This document shows positions 44,363 to 56,103 of a DNA stretch of 64,000 bases, one piece after another. The translations under genes were made by a program, and so were the position numbers. The notes beneath the pieces are model-generated. The model was not told the origin of the DNA. It saw only the letters and a list, made by a program, of their open reading frames with translations, and did not search any database. The DNA is from Ulota crispa (lineage: Eukaryota > Streptophyta > Bryopsida > Orthotrichales > Orthotrichaceae), in assembly GCA_963920765.1 (NCBI GenBank), contig OY987244.1, positions 10,480,501 through 10,544,500 on the forward strand. The letters run 5' to 3'. Position 1 is the first letter of the stretch; each line of letters opens with the position of its first letter.

Positions 44363-47300
44363 ATGGCGAAGGCTGCTTCGGACTCTGGAAAGAACAACGC
44401 GCACGAGGTTGCGTCGTCTGCGGCGGCCCTTCCTGTCGATCTCCCTCGGATTATCAGGTAAGTTAGGTCCCTTTCTGTTTGTTTCTCAGGATGTTACAAT
44501 TTTGCATTAAAAAAGAAATCGCTCAATCTGTACTTGGTCGACTCTGTTTCGGGGTTTATGTTGAGTTGCGGATTGTGACCGAGTTGTGTTTTGTTTACCT
44601 GGAAACGAGTGTCATGGCGATGGATGTAGTGGCATTCATTGCGCTGTAGTAGTTGGAGTTTGGCGTTAACATTTCTGCTTTGAAGTCTGTCGAATGCTGC
44701 ATCTCTCATTTTACGTTTAAGAGGATATTGTCGGAGGATCGGTGTCCATGACGAACGGTTATTTCGAGATCATTCTCGCTTTTTCTGTTTAGCAGTAAAT
44801 GGAACGTTTTTCTATGCATTTTCTTCATTTGCTTCGGAGAGGTTTCATTAGAAGATCGATCGTTTTAAAAGAATGATTAAGAAGTGCGTAAATAAAAGTG
44901 CAGTCCAAAATCTTGGAACCGGGAGTAATTCGGCTGTTCTTTGTACCAATGGTTTCCATCTGATTTCTCACGAGAAGCGATCGAGTTGTTCTTTGATCTA
45001 CTTAGGTTTTGTAATGTTACTAAACGCGAGAAAAGGCTCCTTGATGGATTTACTTACCGCACATTCTTTCACTGGAAAGTGTTCTAAATTTAGTAAGCGG
45101 AGTTAGGGTTTGGGAAAATTTCATGGATACCCCTGAAGTTTGCTATATTTTCATAGATAAACCTGCTTTTTCAGAATTATCACAAAATATCCTTGGACCA
45201 AAAATTTTAGGCATTTGTTTTGTTATGCATGTCACTGCCTTCTTCCTTTGAGCGCACACTTCTTCTTTCTTGTTATGCATGCGCACAAAGGAAGAAGGGA
45301 AGTGGCATGCACAACAAAACAAACGCCTAATTTTTTTGGTCCAAGGATATTTGTGATATTTCTGAAAAAAGCAAGTGTATCTATGAAAATATTGCGAAGT
45401 TCAGGGGTATCCATGAAACTATCCCTTAGGGTTTTAGTATGCATTTCAGGAACATGCTATTAAGTAATTAACTGTACCCGGGGAAAATGTGGTGCAGATG
45501 TCCTGCATGCTTCCATCAGTTTCCAAGTGATGTAATGTTGGAACGCCATTTGGAAAAGGCTGGCCATACAGTGCATGAGCCTCAGTGTGGCGCTTGCCAT
45601 AAACATTGTTTCTGCTTTGAGTCTCTTCGTGAGCATCTTCTCGGTACTGTACTTCTTCAAGACCCAGCTTCTGAGTTTCTGCCTCAGGTTTTCTGCTGCG
45701 CTTTTGAGGGTGGGCCATATGGGGACATGATCTGTATACTTTTATTAATCTCTGTCGAACACATGCAATGTTCTCCTAATGATCATGGTGATGTAAAATA
45801 TGGCCCTGTTTTTCACAAAAGGATTAATCAAAGTGATCACTGAAAGCAGTGAAATCTCTATCGTTTTAGGACTAGATATTTTCAGCTAGCAAAGAGTGAA
45901 TATCATTGAATTTGTCGGTTTATTGAACAATATCGCAGGTAGGCTGGCCAAGAAGGAGTGTGCAGCTGACTTTTCGAGAAGAGGTTGTAGTCTGTGCTTG
46001 AATTTTCTGGAAAGTGAGGATGCCCTGACTGTTCACCGACTTCAGTGTCAGTTTGCGTCTGCCTGCGCATCTGGAAAGGTATTCCCTGGTGCGTTTCGTT
46101 TTAGAAAGTACGCTGTTCCTTTCATGTTTGTTTAATGGTTTATGTCCTCTTTTTATCCGTATAAATTGTTGCTCATTTGGAAGTTTAACGCAGGTGGTAA
46201 CGTCACCGTTAGAGCACTCAAAGAAAAGAATCAAGGCCTTTCGAGAGGGATCTCCTGAAGCACCATGTTTTATGGAAGAGTGCCAGAGCGGGATTGTGGC
46301 TTTGGATTGTGAGATGGTTGGAGGAGGTAAGGATGGGTCGGTCAATATATGTGCGAGAGTTTGCTTGGTTGACGAGCATGAAAACGTCCTGTTAAACACT
46401 TACGTGCATCCCCTCCTGCCAGTTACTGATTACAGGTATATACAATTCTCCTTCAACTAGTTTTGGCGTGTTTTTTTTGCTCATAATGTGCTCCTCTTAC
46501 TCAAGTCAATCGCCAAGTCACGACTTCGCACTTTCTGGTTAGCATTTCATGAAACAACTGCTTTTTCGTTCTATAGTTGCTGGAAGATTGAAATCTGGTG
46601 TTGTGTATTTGACAGATATGAGATAACCGGAATCAAGCCTGAAGATTTCAATAAAGCACCATCCTTCAAACGAGTACGTGCTATTGTGAAGCGTATTCTA
46701 GGAGATTGCAAAATCTTGGTAGGACATGACTTGCGCCATGATCTAGCTTGCTTGCGCCTCGATCATCCACCAGAGCTTATCAGGTATTTGTTACCATCGT
46801 TCTTGGTCTATTTTTTTTAAGCATGCTGAATTTCAGCCATGTGTGTACAGTGAATGGCGTTCTGATCAAGACGTAGTTATAATGGGTGTGATCATGGCTA
46901 GTTATGATGCATCAAAATCACATAAATGCTAGGCCATAATTGTGTACAATTGCTTTGTACCACCAAATTATGTCAGAGTTGAATCTTTAACCTGTTTTAG
47001 ACGGGGAGAGCATAGGTTTGCATTCATGCTGAATGCCATGATAGCTGATCATGGAAATGCTTGTACAGAGACACAGCCACGTACCAACTCTTTGTGAAGA
47101 CAAGCGGGGTCAGTCACAAGCTGCGTTTCTTGACAGAAGTTCACTTGGGGTAAAATATTTACATCCTCATGTATTCTCTCACTAATTGAATTGGACAGGG
47201 TTAGAGAACATGATTTTTCCTACTGTGTAGTGTTTTCTGATGAGCTCAAGTACGATATGTTGACATGATTTATTATTGGCAGGTACAAAATTCAGGAAGG

Positions 47301-47514
47301 AACAACTAGCCATGACCCTTGTGAAGATGCAGTGGCTGCTATGCGATTGTACAAAAGGGTTCGATCCCAAAGACATGCTGGCGCATTTGCCCAAAGCCTT
47401 GACTTTTCCCAGTTGAGTCTTCTGGACGGTGGGTCCTCAAAAAACATGTACTCGTACAGCAAACCCACCTTTTATTGCTGGTGTTTGGATTCCGAAGGAC
47501 ACAGCATCAGTTGA
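44363..47514 (+). CDS. REXO4-like 3'-5' exonuclease with N-terminal zinc fingers
   Basis: DEDDh-type RNA exonuclease of the REXO4/ISG20 family, plant type (as Arabidopsis At3g15080), likely nuclear or nucleolar in rRNA or small-RNA trimming. Exons: 44363-44457, 45498-45643, 45939-46078, 46194-46435, 46616-46783, 47069-47149, 47283-47514. They total 1104 nt, 367 aa, in frame throughout with GT/AG at every junction. Two or three Cys/His fingers lie at about residues 32-125 (CPACFHQFPS...H, CGACHKHCFCFESLREH, CSLCLNFLESEDALTVHRLQC). ExoI is VALDCEMVGGG (Asp, Glu), ExoII GHDLRHDLACL (Asp), ExoIII HDPCEDAVAAMRLY (His, Asp), so the catalytic set is complete. The C-terminal FYCWCLDS is shared with plant homologues. 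The start ATG has a good context (GGCCATGGCG). A MITE sits in intron 1. Confidence 0.92.
45112..45425. mobile_element. Mutator-type foldback MITE in exonuclease intron 1
   Basis: 314 bp. Ends GGGAAAATTTCATGGATACC / GGTATCCATGAAACTATCCC, arms nearly to the centre. A perfect 9-bp duplication TTAGGGTTT flanks it (45103-45111 and 45426-45434), the size made by Mutator-like transposases. A relative lies at 52900-53222 and a fragment at 41432. It ends 72 bp before exon 2. Confidence 0.88.
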
Positions 47515-48538
47515 TGACCAACGAGGTAAATTTCATGGATTACCGCGTGATCTGTTTGTTTAATTGCAAAGGGAAGTATCATGAAAAGGCACCCGGGTCT
47601 GAGCGATAATTCAAAACCTGCCGTGTGGACTTTTCACCCTCGTGAAAATCTTGTAACATGCCATCCTGTTCTGAATGTTCGGCTTTCTGTGAGGAAGAGG
47701 TCAAGCCAAAAATTAAATCTTTTGAATCTGAAGACCTGCAGCACGAGCTTTGTTGGAGCAAACTCTACGCAGCATCCTGACTGCTGCCAATTTTGAGGTT
47801 GTTTTGAGGATGGTAGTAAATAGGAGTCAGTATGATTAGGATCGGGATCCAGGACCTGCCTGTCACATGCAGTAGAATTATCTTTCATTCTGAATGATCA
47901 GATGATGGAACATCTTGAGCTGTGATATTGACTGTGAGGTAAATCTGGCCCCTACCTCGGGTAGAATAGAGCCCAGTTGTAAATATTTTTGTGCTCCCGC
48001 CCATGTATGTAATCGTCCTTGTGGAGAGTCTAAGGGAGTTCCTGAACATTTGAGAACGTTGAATGTATATGCCTTTCCTCTTCGTCTCTAATGGTAATGT
48101 TAGCTCAAATTCTTATGCTAATCTATGCCAACTGCAAATCATGCAAAGTATTAGATATGATATACTCATAAAGGAAGACAATCGCTCGAGTGATGGAAAT
48201 TGGCTAGATTTTGTCAGACTAAGTTGAAGTGAGCAACATGGCATGCAATGAGATTCATTTTCTTCTTTCGAGGATTTCATTCCATGTCAATTCAGAGGTT
48301 ATCCCCGAACATTTTTATACAGTTTTATGTAATTTATTGCTTGTGAACTTTGATATAATGCAAATTTTCTTACGATTACCGGTGATAATAACAATTAGAA
48401 TTTATGTACAAACATTAACACGTGATCTCAAATAATATACAAGATATACAATTCACATTATTTTTGGACATAGTTGCAACTACTGCATGGGTTTAGTGTT
48501 GAAAACGGCAGGACTAATGCAGTAGTCCCAATCTGATA
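47515..48538. other. Exonuclease 3' UTR and flank, no gene seen
   Basis: No further exon or RNA gene recognised. AT-rich after about 48100. Confidence 0.45.
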
Positions 48539-49120
48539 CTCCCTCTGTCCCAATATAAAGCTCCAAATTAGGCATAATTCTTGTCCCACTAAAAAACTCC
48601 CTTTTGCTAATTTCAATTGTTGAGAAAGCATTTGTCATGTCCAATGTTCTCATGGGGGCAAGTTAAGCAATTAAAGAGCATTCCTCTCCTAACAAGCTTG
48701 GCCTTGCCCATATGAGGTACCATTGTTGCTACTAATTTTTAAATCATCAATAATGAGGAGCTAGCAACATGTATAAATATGGTACTTTTTGCATGGAATT
48801 TGGGTGCCCAAACGACAACATCAAAGTTGGAGATTTTGCACATATTTGGTGGGTGGTATATTGATTGTAGAGTGCATTTGTCACTAGCACAAAGACTAAA
48901 ATAATGAGGAGTTGGTAGCCTTCACAAACTATGCACAAATATGGTACTTTTTGCATGGAATTTGGGTGTCTAAATGGCAACATAAAAACTTGAGAATTTG
49001 CACATATTTGGTAGGTGGTATATTGATTCTAGAATGCATTTGTCACTAGCATAATGACTAAAAATACAGTTAATCCCTCATGGAGAAGTTTCTTGGAGCT
49101 TTATAATGGGACAAAGGGAG
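48539..49120. mobile_element. Stowaway-type MITE with internal duplication (582 bp)
   Basis: Ends CTCCCTCTGTCCCAATATAA and complement, flanked by TA (48537-48538 and 49121-49122), as in Tc1/mariner-derived Stowaway MITEs. Inside, about 150 bp is tandemly duplicated (about 48751-48901 and 48902-49062; shared TATGGTACTTTTTGCATGG and GTGGTATATTGATT). Confidence 0.88.
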
Positions 49121-50120
49121 TACTCGCCAAGTCTTTAGTTTGCTTCCATACATAGTGGGGGAAAGCTTAGAGCATCATCAATGTGTGCACTGCAAACGGG
49201 AATTGGAAGTAGCCAGTCTTGCGTCGCTCCCCGCCCCTTAAGTATGCTATTTCTTTCACCAATCGGATCTTCCCAATGTTAACGCAACTCCCGCAGCAGA
49301 TTCAAGCACAGTAGTTGAAGACTGTAAGTACTTGTGAGTTGTTGCTAGGAAATTGCAAGCTATTGTAAGCTATCACAAGCAACGTGTCATTCCGTCAGCA
49401 AATGCAGTGCACATTGAGAAAATGAGTTAGGGCACGGGAAAACCAGACAATATGTCGCTCTAAGAGGTGATTTTAACGAAGTCAGGTCTGACGTTTCCGT
49501 TTTGGTGGCGACGTTGGAGCCCTAAAAAACCCTAAACTTTTTGCTAAAGTGGCTCCCACCAAGCAAAATGCAGGCCATCCCTTTCCGAGTGTACACATTG
49601 ATGTTGCTCTTAGTTGTATCAAGTGGGACATTGGAGGTTTTTAAGACAGTGTTCGAGGATGAACTTGTTCGTAACCAACACAACATAATTAAACAATTTC
49701 CTAGTTTTTCACTTGGTCTTAAGCATTAAGTAAGTGTGATTTATGATGTGAAAATTGTTTTACAGAAGTAAATGTGATTTATGAGATGTATCTGAAAAAA
49801 ATAGCTATTCCTGTTGTGGCTATTTCGATTTCACATTACATTATCAAATTACACCAAATAAAACAAGTAAAGACGCTAAAAGTGGCTTTGGCACAAGAAG
49901 ACAATTCGACTTTTTTAAATAAGGGCTTATTCATGTTTCCTTACATTCATGATAGAAGTAGCTTTTTGATGAGTAAAACTCCCTATCTTTCATTTCAAAA
50001 CCAACAAACAATGCAGACTCATATATTTTATTTTATGTTTTGTGCTACTAGCAAGGGCCTAAAACTTTACTTAGTGCAAAGTCAAACAAGTGAGGAGTCA
50101 AACAAATCCTCACTTATTAA
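49121..50120. other. No gene seen
   Basis: Open frames such as 49774-50166 lack motifs. A GC-richer patch (49180-49540) has no recognisable content. Confidence 0.4.
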
Positions 50121-50764
50121 CCCCTCAAGGCTCAAGGGTACCAAAATTGTCCCTCCTTGTTTGTAATTTGGGATGTTTAAATTTTCTTCATGATTAATTG
50201 CAATGATTACTATTTTTTTTATAGTTTTTGTTGAAGTTTTGTTTTAGTATAGAAAGTCTGATTTTGAAAATGTATGATTATGATTTGTCTATTCAAGATT
50301 TTGTGCAAGGGTGTCCATTTCAAATCTTCACTTTCTAGTGTTGAGAGCTCTTGGAAATGAGCCTAAAGTACACTAGAACTTGAAGAAACAATCACATTAG
50401 AAACTTAATTTAAAAAGTTGTAGAGTAGATTTTAAGAAGCCGTAAATTGATGAGGGTTACACATGTACTTTACATACTCATATTTTTTTGGTATCCTCAA
50501 TTTTAAATTTGAGATGTGAAAAGAGGAGGGAAAGACTTCAAATCACTTTCACAATCTTAACACCCTCTTGATCAAATGTTATAATCTTTCAATCCATAAG
50601 TGATATTGTTGTGTTTTCTTTTCCTATGTGATCTCTAAAATATCTAATTCAAATTTACGTAGTTATAATCTTAAAACATTGATGCAATTTATCAAAATGT
50701 TTACATTTTGTTCATCCCAGAACAGATTTTGAGATACTCGGGAAAGTGCATGGGCCTTGAGGGG
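50121..50764. mobile_element. TTAA-bounded inverted-repeat element 2 (644 bp)
   Basis: TTAA (50117-50120) | CCCCTCAAGGC ... GCCTTGAGGGG | TTAA (50765-50768). The interior is homologous to 53672-54316 (645 bp) in the same orientation. No transposase. The internal open frame is short. Confidence 0.8.
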
Positions 50765-51431
50765 TTAATAATAAATCAATATCATACGGTAAACTTTTTT
50801 TTGCAAACAATATCTCCTAGTAAGTTTTGCAATGTAATCAAAATTTTGAATCTATACACAATTATAAATGATTAGGCATTCCAATTAAATGGAATCTTGA
50901 GTTATTGATTTCACATGTTGGAAGTGTATGACAAGAATTCTAATACTTTGCATTTGCTAGTTTCTTACGCTCATTGCAACACAAGCATGCCGAGAGGGAC
51001 AAAATTTGAGCTAGTTATTTGTAGGAATGGCTTTAGATAGGTAATGACTTTTTGTTTGATTGAACATCAAGTTGTGCACCATGTTTTTTATGATTCTGAA
51101 ACTTATATGCCATATAAAACCAAGTTTGGATTATTTGATCAATTTTGAGCTATGGTTGCAAAACATCAAGAAACCTCTCAATGTTGAGGGACATAGATAT
51201 CTTGGCATTTTACAAATAAGTCCCAACATTTGGCAAAAATCTTTTGATGTTTGGGATATGATATATGTAAAACATTGAGAAATCTCCAAATATTTTGCAT
51301 ATACCTTCTAACTTTTTTTTTCTTCTCTAATTTGAGTAGGCTGGAGTTAATTAAAGATATCATCTAGTTCTTCTTATCCATCAACCTCAACATGATGAGT
51401 ATTATTCAAGCTCCTCAAAGCTTAGATATCA

Positions 51432-51681
51432 CTCCCTCTCTCCCAAAACGTTTACCTTTGTTATATGTTGCAACCCTTTTGCACTACTTTCATTGATTGT
51501 GTTGAAACACCATAATTTATGTAACTTCAAATTATATACTACAAGAATCAATGAAGCTAATTGCAAGTATTTGCTAATTATATTTTTGTATTGATTACAA
51601 GAAAGATTCCAGTACAACATACTCAAAACTAATGACAAGAATGTTGGGGATTGAATGTGGAAAATCATTTTGGGGGTGGAG
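51432..51681. mobile_element. Diverged Stowaway-like MITE
   Basis: Left end CTCCCTCTCTCCCAAAACG, right end complementary to CTCCACCCCCAAAATGA. TA is present only on the right flank. Possibly an older copy of the same superfamily. Confidence 0.5.
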
Positions 51682-52020
51682 TACTAAATGTTGTAGCCTA
51701 TTTCTCAAAGTCTGCAATCTTTTAACCTCTTTTGCAGGATTCAAGTGTCAGTCTGACGTGGATTCTACAAGCATAGGTCATGATACTCAACACACAAGAT
51801 TTTATAGGTAGTTGATTTATTATTGAGCAACTTTATTGGTAACTACACTAAATATTGCATTTAGGTTCCTCACACAAGTTTCTTGGCATTTTCCACTAAA
51901 TAAAACTTATTGATATTGAAACAATTGTCATCTATAATTACTGCAAGAATTATTGCAATAAACAAATTTTAAAGGGTTTGACAACAACAACAACAAAGCT
52001 ATAGAAAAACAAATTAATTA

Positions 52021-52275
52021 GGGGTTTTGATGTATGCACACTGGGGTTGATATTTGCACACACCTTCTAGGGTAAGTTTTAGATTTTTACCATTATAAAG
52101 CTGAATTTGAGAATTTTGAATTCAAATTTGGACTTAGAGATCACAATTTAATCTAGAACCACACAAAAAGTTGAAATTAAAACACCCAATGAAAAAGCAT
52201 ATCTTTTTATCTAAGTCCAAATCTCTCGGGAGGGTGCGCAAATATCAACTAACTCCCCGGTGTGCAAATATCAAC
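52021..52275. mobile_element. Foldback MITE, family H, copy 3 (degraded)
   Basis: Matches 27380-27789 at the left (TTGATATTTGCACACACC, AATTTGGACTTAGAGA). The middle is deleted and the right terminus (CCCCGGTGTGCAAATATCAA) is retained. It ends just downstream of the U1 snRNA gene. Confidence 0.7.
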
Positions 52276-52326
52276 CATCAACCAACTCCTTGCTTGCTTC
52301 TTACTTTGTGAATAAAAATTCCTGTT

Positions 52327-52340
52327 TTGGACTGGTATTG
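52327..52340 (-). terminator. Plant snRNA 3' box
   Basis: Minus strand CAATACCAGTCCAA, immediately after the U1 3' stem. It fits the plant snRNA 3'-end signal CA(N)3-10AGTNNAA exactly. Confidence 0.8.
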
Positions 52341-52343
52341 GGT

Positions 52344-52501
52344 AGGGGCCGCGCGGACGCGAGCCCCTGCTGCCACAAATTATGACGTGTATGCCCTCCG
52401 TGGAGAGATACTAGAGTCACCCGGCCCGGTAGTGCAATGGGGCAGGCTCTTCTAGGCCGTCCACCTTTTGGATCACGGATAGACCCCGCCCAGGTAAGTA
52501 A
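52344..52501 (-). ncRNA. U1: U1 spliceosomal snRNA
   Basis: About 158 nt on the minus strand. The 5' end carries ACTTACCTG (complement of 52491-52499), which pairs with 5' splice sites. ATTGCACTAC (about 52429-52438) is the loop bound by the U1A protein. AATTTGTGG (52373-52381) is a canonical plant Sm site. The final hairpin GGGGCTCGC...GCGGCCCC (52345-52367) ends the RNA. Length, order of elements and flanking promoter and 3' box agree with a complete plant U1 gene. The first nucleotide reads T where plant U1 usually starts AT. The stem I loop differs somewhat from the usual GATCA. It is probably expressed, but a variant or recently silenced copy is possible, since plants carry many U1 copies. 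Confidence 0.92.
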
Positions 52502-52522
52502 CTTCAGAATTGTTGGGCTGGA

Positions 52523-52569
52523 TATATATACTCCTCGAGCAACCGTGGCACTACCAAACATTATGGGAC
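52523..52569 (-). promoter_or_regulatory. U1 promoter: upstream sequence element and TATA box
   Basis: Minus strand GTCCCATAATG (52559-52569) matches 8 of 11 positions of the plant snRNA USE (RTCCCACATCG). TATATATA (52523-52530) begins 29 bp upstream of the RNA 5' end. The gap between the two is 28 bp, nearer to the Pol II than the Pol III snRNA spacing. Confidence 0.7.
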
Positions 52570-52791
52570 ATCTCCCTTCGGATCGATTATTGATTTTCTA
52601 AATATAGCCACAATGGTACTTAAACTGCACTCGCACTCACAGTTGTTGTGCCTACTAAGCGTATGAGTCACAAACGTGTTTTTGTCACCATCACAGATAT
52701 TAAAAGGTTATTCACCAAATATTAGGCTCTTTAGGTAGCTCATGTTAACACACTTTTATTATAAAATTCATTGTTATTATTACTATTACTA

Positions 52792-52795
<4 letters not shown>

Positions 52796-52858
<63 letters not shown>

Positions 52859-52862
52859 GTTA
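52796..52862 (+). repeat. ATT microsatellite
   Basis: About 22 uninterrupted copies of the trinucleotide, between the U1 gene and the Mutator-type MITE. Confidence 0.95.
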
Positions 52863-52899
52863 TTGAATATTGTGGATGGATTCTAGCTGAAATTATTAA

Positions 52900-53222
52900 G
52901 TGGAAATTTGATGAATGCCCCTAAAGATTGTGGTATTTGTATAGATGTGCTTGATTTTTCAGAAATTGAACAAAATATTTGTGGACCATAATTTTAGGCG
53001 TTTGTTTTGTTGTACATATCACTTTCTTCTTCCTTTGTGCACGAGTTGCTTCTTATTTTGTTCCATTGCACTCCCTTCTTCAACATTGGTCATGAAGGAA
53101 GTGATAGGCACAACAAATAAATGCCTAAAAATTATGGTCCTAGGATATTTGTGCAATTTCTGGAAAAACATGGGTATCTATACAAATATTACAAATTTCA
53201 AGGGTATCCATCAAATTTTCCC
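52900..53222. mobile_element. Mutator-type foldback MITE, second copy
   Basis: Same family as 45112-45425 (shared TTTGTTTTGTTRTRCATRTC and TATTTGTG), 323 bp. Flanks AATTATTAA (52891-52899) and TATTATTAA (53223-53231) match at 8 of 9 positions, again a 9-bp duplication. Confidence 0.8.
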
Positions 53223-53671
53223 TATTATTAATCCCTAAAGGACCAAGCCTATTTTTTCTTAGAATACTCTCAAATTGTCATTTCTAATCATTTGGTCCCA
53301 AGAACATTTTATTTTACTTTATACAAATATAACTAAAGTGTATTGCATTAAAATTATGCAAGAAGACAAGTTGAAATTCTTGTGAGGTTTGATAGTACAG
53401 ATTAAGAGACATTATCATTTAAGGTTGGAATCAATGTTTTTTTTAACCTTGGCCCAATATTTTTAAGTCTTTTTGACCACATGTTGTAAACATCTTTTGC
53501 TCTATGGATGCTAAAGATATTTGTACAACATGCTTTGAGTAATATTAGGCACATCTTTACATGTTTTCATGGCCAATAAGAGACATAGAACACACCCTAC
53601 ACGAGTGTGCATTGCAAACATGTGCTTCAAACACACACTTCATTGAAGTTTTTTGCAAACCATGTATTTAA

Positions 53672-54316
53672 CCCCAAAGCGTCATTGGGGACAAAAACTG
53701 TCCTCAACCATTTTTGAGGTTAAATTAAACCTAACCAAATTACTATTTTTAGTAAATTGTATTTATGAAAAGTTCTTTTTGAAGCTTAGTTTTAGCTTCA
53801 ACAATCTGATTTTGCAAATTATTAATTATGATTTTTCTATTCAAGATTTTGTGCACAGGTGTTCATTGCAATCTTGACTTTATGTAGTGTTGAGGGCTCT
53901 TGGGAATGAGCCTCAAATATACTAGATCTTTGAGGAAAAATCACATTAGAAATTCATTTAAAAAAATTGTAGAGTAGATTTTGAGAAGTCATAAATTGAT
54001 TGGGGTTACGCATGTTAGGCCTTTTAACCTCACATTTTTTTGGTGACCAACTTCTTAAGTTTGATATGTGAAAAGAAGATTAAAAGACTATAAATCACTT
54101 TCACAGTTTTTACATCCTCATGATCAAACATTATAATTTTTTGATCCGTAAGAGATATTGCTGTGTTTTCTTTTTTAATGTGATCTCTAACATGCCTAGT
54201 TTGATTTTATACGGTTATATTTCAAAAATAATGGATACAACCTACCAAAATGTTGGCTTCTTGTTCAAATTAGAGCAAATTCCTAGAAGCCCTAGAAATG
54301 CAATGTCAGTTTGGGG
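53672..54316. mobile_element. TTAA-bounded inverted-repeat element 3 (645 bp)
   Basis: TTAA (53668-53671) | CCCCAAAGCGTCATTGG ... CAATGTCAGTTTGGGG | TTAA (54317-54320). The interior matches 50121-50764, including TCTATTCAAGATTTTGTGCA and AAATCACTTTCACA. Same size and same target. Confidence 0.8.
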
Positions 54317-54320
54317 TTAA

Positions 54321-56037
54321 AAGATATTTTTGGAAAACAATAATTCAAACAATGGATTAGAAAATTTTACTTTTAGTGAAAATTACAAAGAGAAAATGAA
54401 AAAAAGACCAAACCTCTAATAACTATTGCAATTCAAAAATCAATATTTTTATCCAATACATTATTGTTTTGGGCTCACTCCAAATGAATGGTCATGTATT
54501 CATTAGTTACTTTTAGGAGAAATTAATGAAAATGTGCATGCCCAACTTGCCCTTCCAACTAAAATCCACTAATTCCTCCGCTACTTGTGAATTGTAAATT
54601 TGATTTCGATACAAAAATATATATATACCTTGCATAGGCCTCGCTAAACTCTATGTAAAAGAGAAACGGAAAAAAATGGTCAAACATCTCGGCTTGCCCA
54701 AAATCCATTTTGACCTTTGGTCCATTAGCATAAACACGCGCATTGGCAAAATGGAGAGCAAAGTGTGAAGGACACGGAGTTAGAAACACACGGTCATAGG
54801 GTTAAGAGGAGCTCGGGAAAAGGCAGCTTTCGGTGTCTTGATGACCAGGTACTGTACTCGGGGTTACAGGATGGTCTTGTTTACTGCAAAGAAAGTGCAG
54901 AATTCGCACAAAATACAACACCATATCAGCAACACACCATCCCAGCCTTGATCTCCCCCCACAAAAACCACAACAAGATCCACCACCACACATTCTTGCA
55001 AAGTTCGGTTGCAATCAATTCTTGGACTCACCTCTCCATAGTACTTCTAAACCCCAAACCCCAATTAGAATAACATGAAAAATGGATAAGTAAGAAAGAT
55101 ACAAATTTTGAATTTTGAATTTATTATAAATTTTGACATAATTATGAATCATTGTGTACAATAGGGACAGAAAACGTTTTTGCAAATATTTTGAAAGCTT
55201 TTTCTTGGCTATTTGTTTTGTCCAATTTGTTTCACTCTATGCCTTCCTTTTGCACCCTCCTTTCCACCCTCACCCCCTTCCAAGGTTTTTTTTTTGTACT
55301 TGTCAAGGTAGAGTGATCCGCACTCCAATATGCACGCAAGTAAGGAAAATTTAGCTAAAATTTGAAAGTGAATGATTTGTACACATTCATCCAAATTTTT
55401 ACTAATATATGCTCTACTTTCATCCAAAATATGTTTGCCCAAGTAGGGATTTGGCAATTCATCCACTTTTTCACCTAATTTTTTTAGTGTAATGATTGCT
55501 AGAGGCATTTTGAGATAAGATTTAGGCAAAATTTTGCCAAGAAAAGAAGTCATACCCCCTTCCTTTAATAGAAAATTTCAAATTCATGATGATAATAGAG
55601 AATTTTGAATTCCTTATGATAGACAAAAATTTGATGCTTTATAATAGAGATCTTTATGTTTTTCTCCATTACCCTTAGCCCCTAAGGATCAAAATGTCTC
55701 TCCGTTTTGATGACTTGTAAATTTTAATTACAAAGTAGAATATCTACTGGGATTTATTGTTATAAATAATAGAATACAACCTAACCAAGAATGGAATACA
55801 CAACCAAGAATAGAGATTGGCTGAGAGAGAGTGTCATGGTGCAACTTCTAGTGACATGTTCATTCTTTTATAGGGGAGAAAGGGGTACATGCATAGAGTG
55901 GAGAGAAGGGTACATGCATAAAGTGGTTTAAACTGAGGCTTTACTTTGAATCAAATTAGTGGCATTTGTGAATTAATCAATTACTTATGGTTTAAATTTT
56001 TAAATTGGCCACATTTTGTAATAAGATTGCTAGCCCA
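54321..56037. other. No gene seen
   Basis: AT-rich. A 102-codon frame at 54765-55073 and its antisense have no motif and sit in ordinary sequence. The motif GATTGGYTGAGAGAGTGT...GGTGCAACTTCTAGTGAC occurs at about 55812 and recurs near 56260 and 56332, and in inverse near 59000-59090. Confidence 0.4.
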
Positions 56038-56103
56038 AAATTTGCTTATTACAAGGACATTTGTATTGCCTCCGTTGGTACAACAGGTACCTACACTAGT
56101 ATG
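56038..56103 (+). repeat. Dispersed 60-bp repeat R3, copy 1
   Basis: TTATTACAAGGACATTTG, then GCCTCCGTTGGTACAACA and GGTACCTACACTAGTAT. Recurs at about 57468-57530 and 59276-59330 in the same orientation. It may mark ends of a longer element whose other parts I could not align. Confidence 0.6.

Noticed and set aside
45487..45843. 118-codon frame as a separate zinc-finger gene
   Set aside because: It is exon 2 of the REXO4-like gene reading on into its intron.
54765..55073. 102-codon frame and its antisense
   Set aside because: Low-complexity His/Asn/Gln-rich translation with no motif or conserved context.
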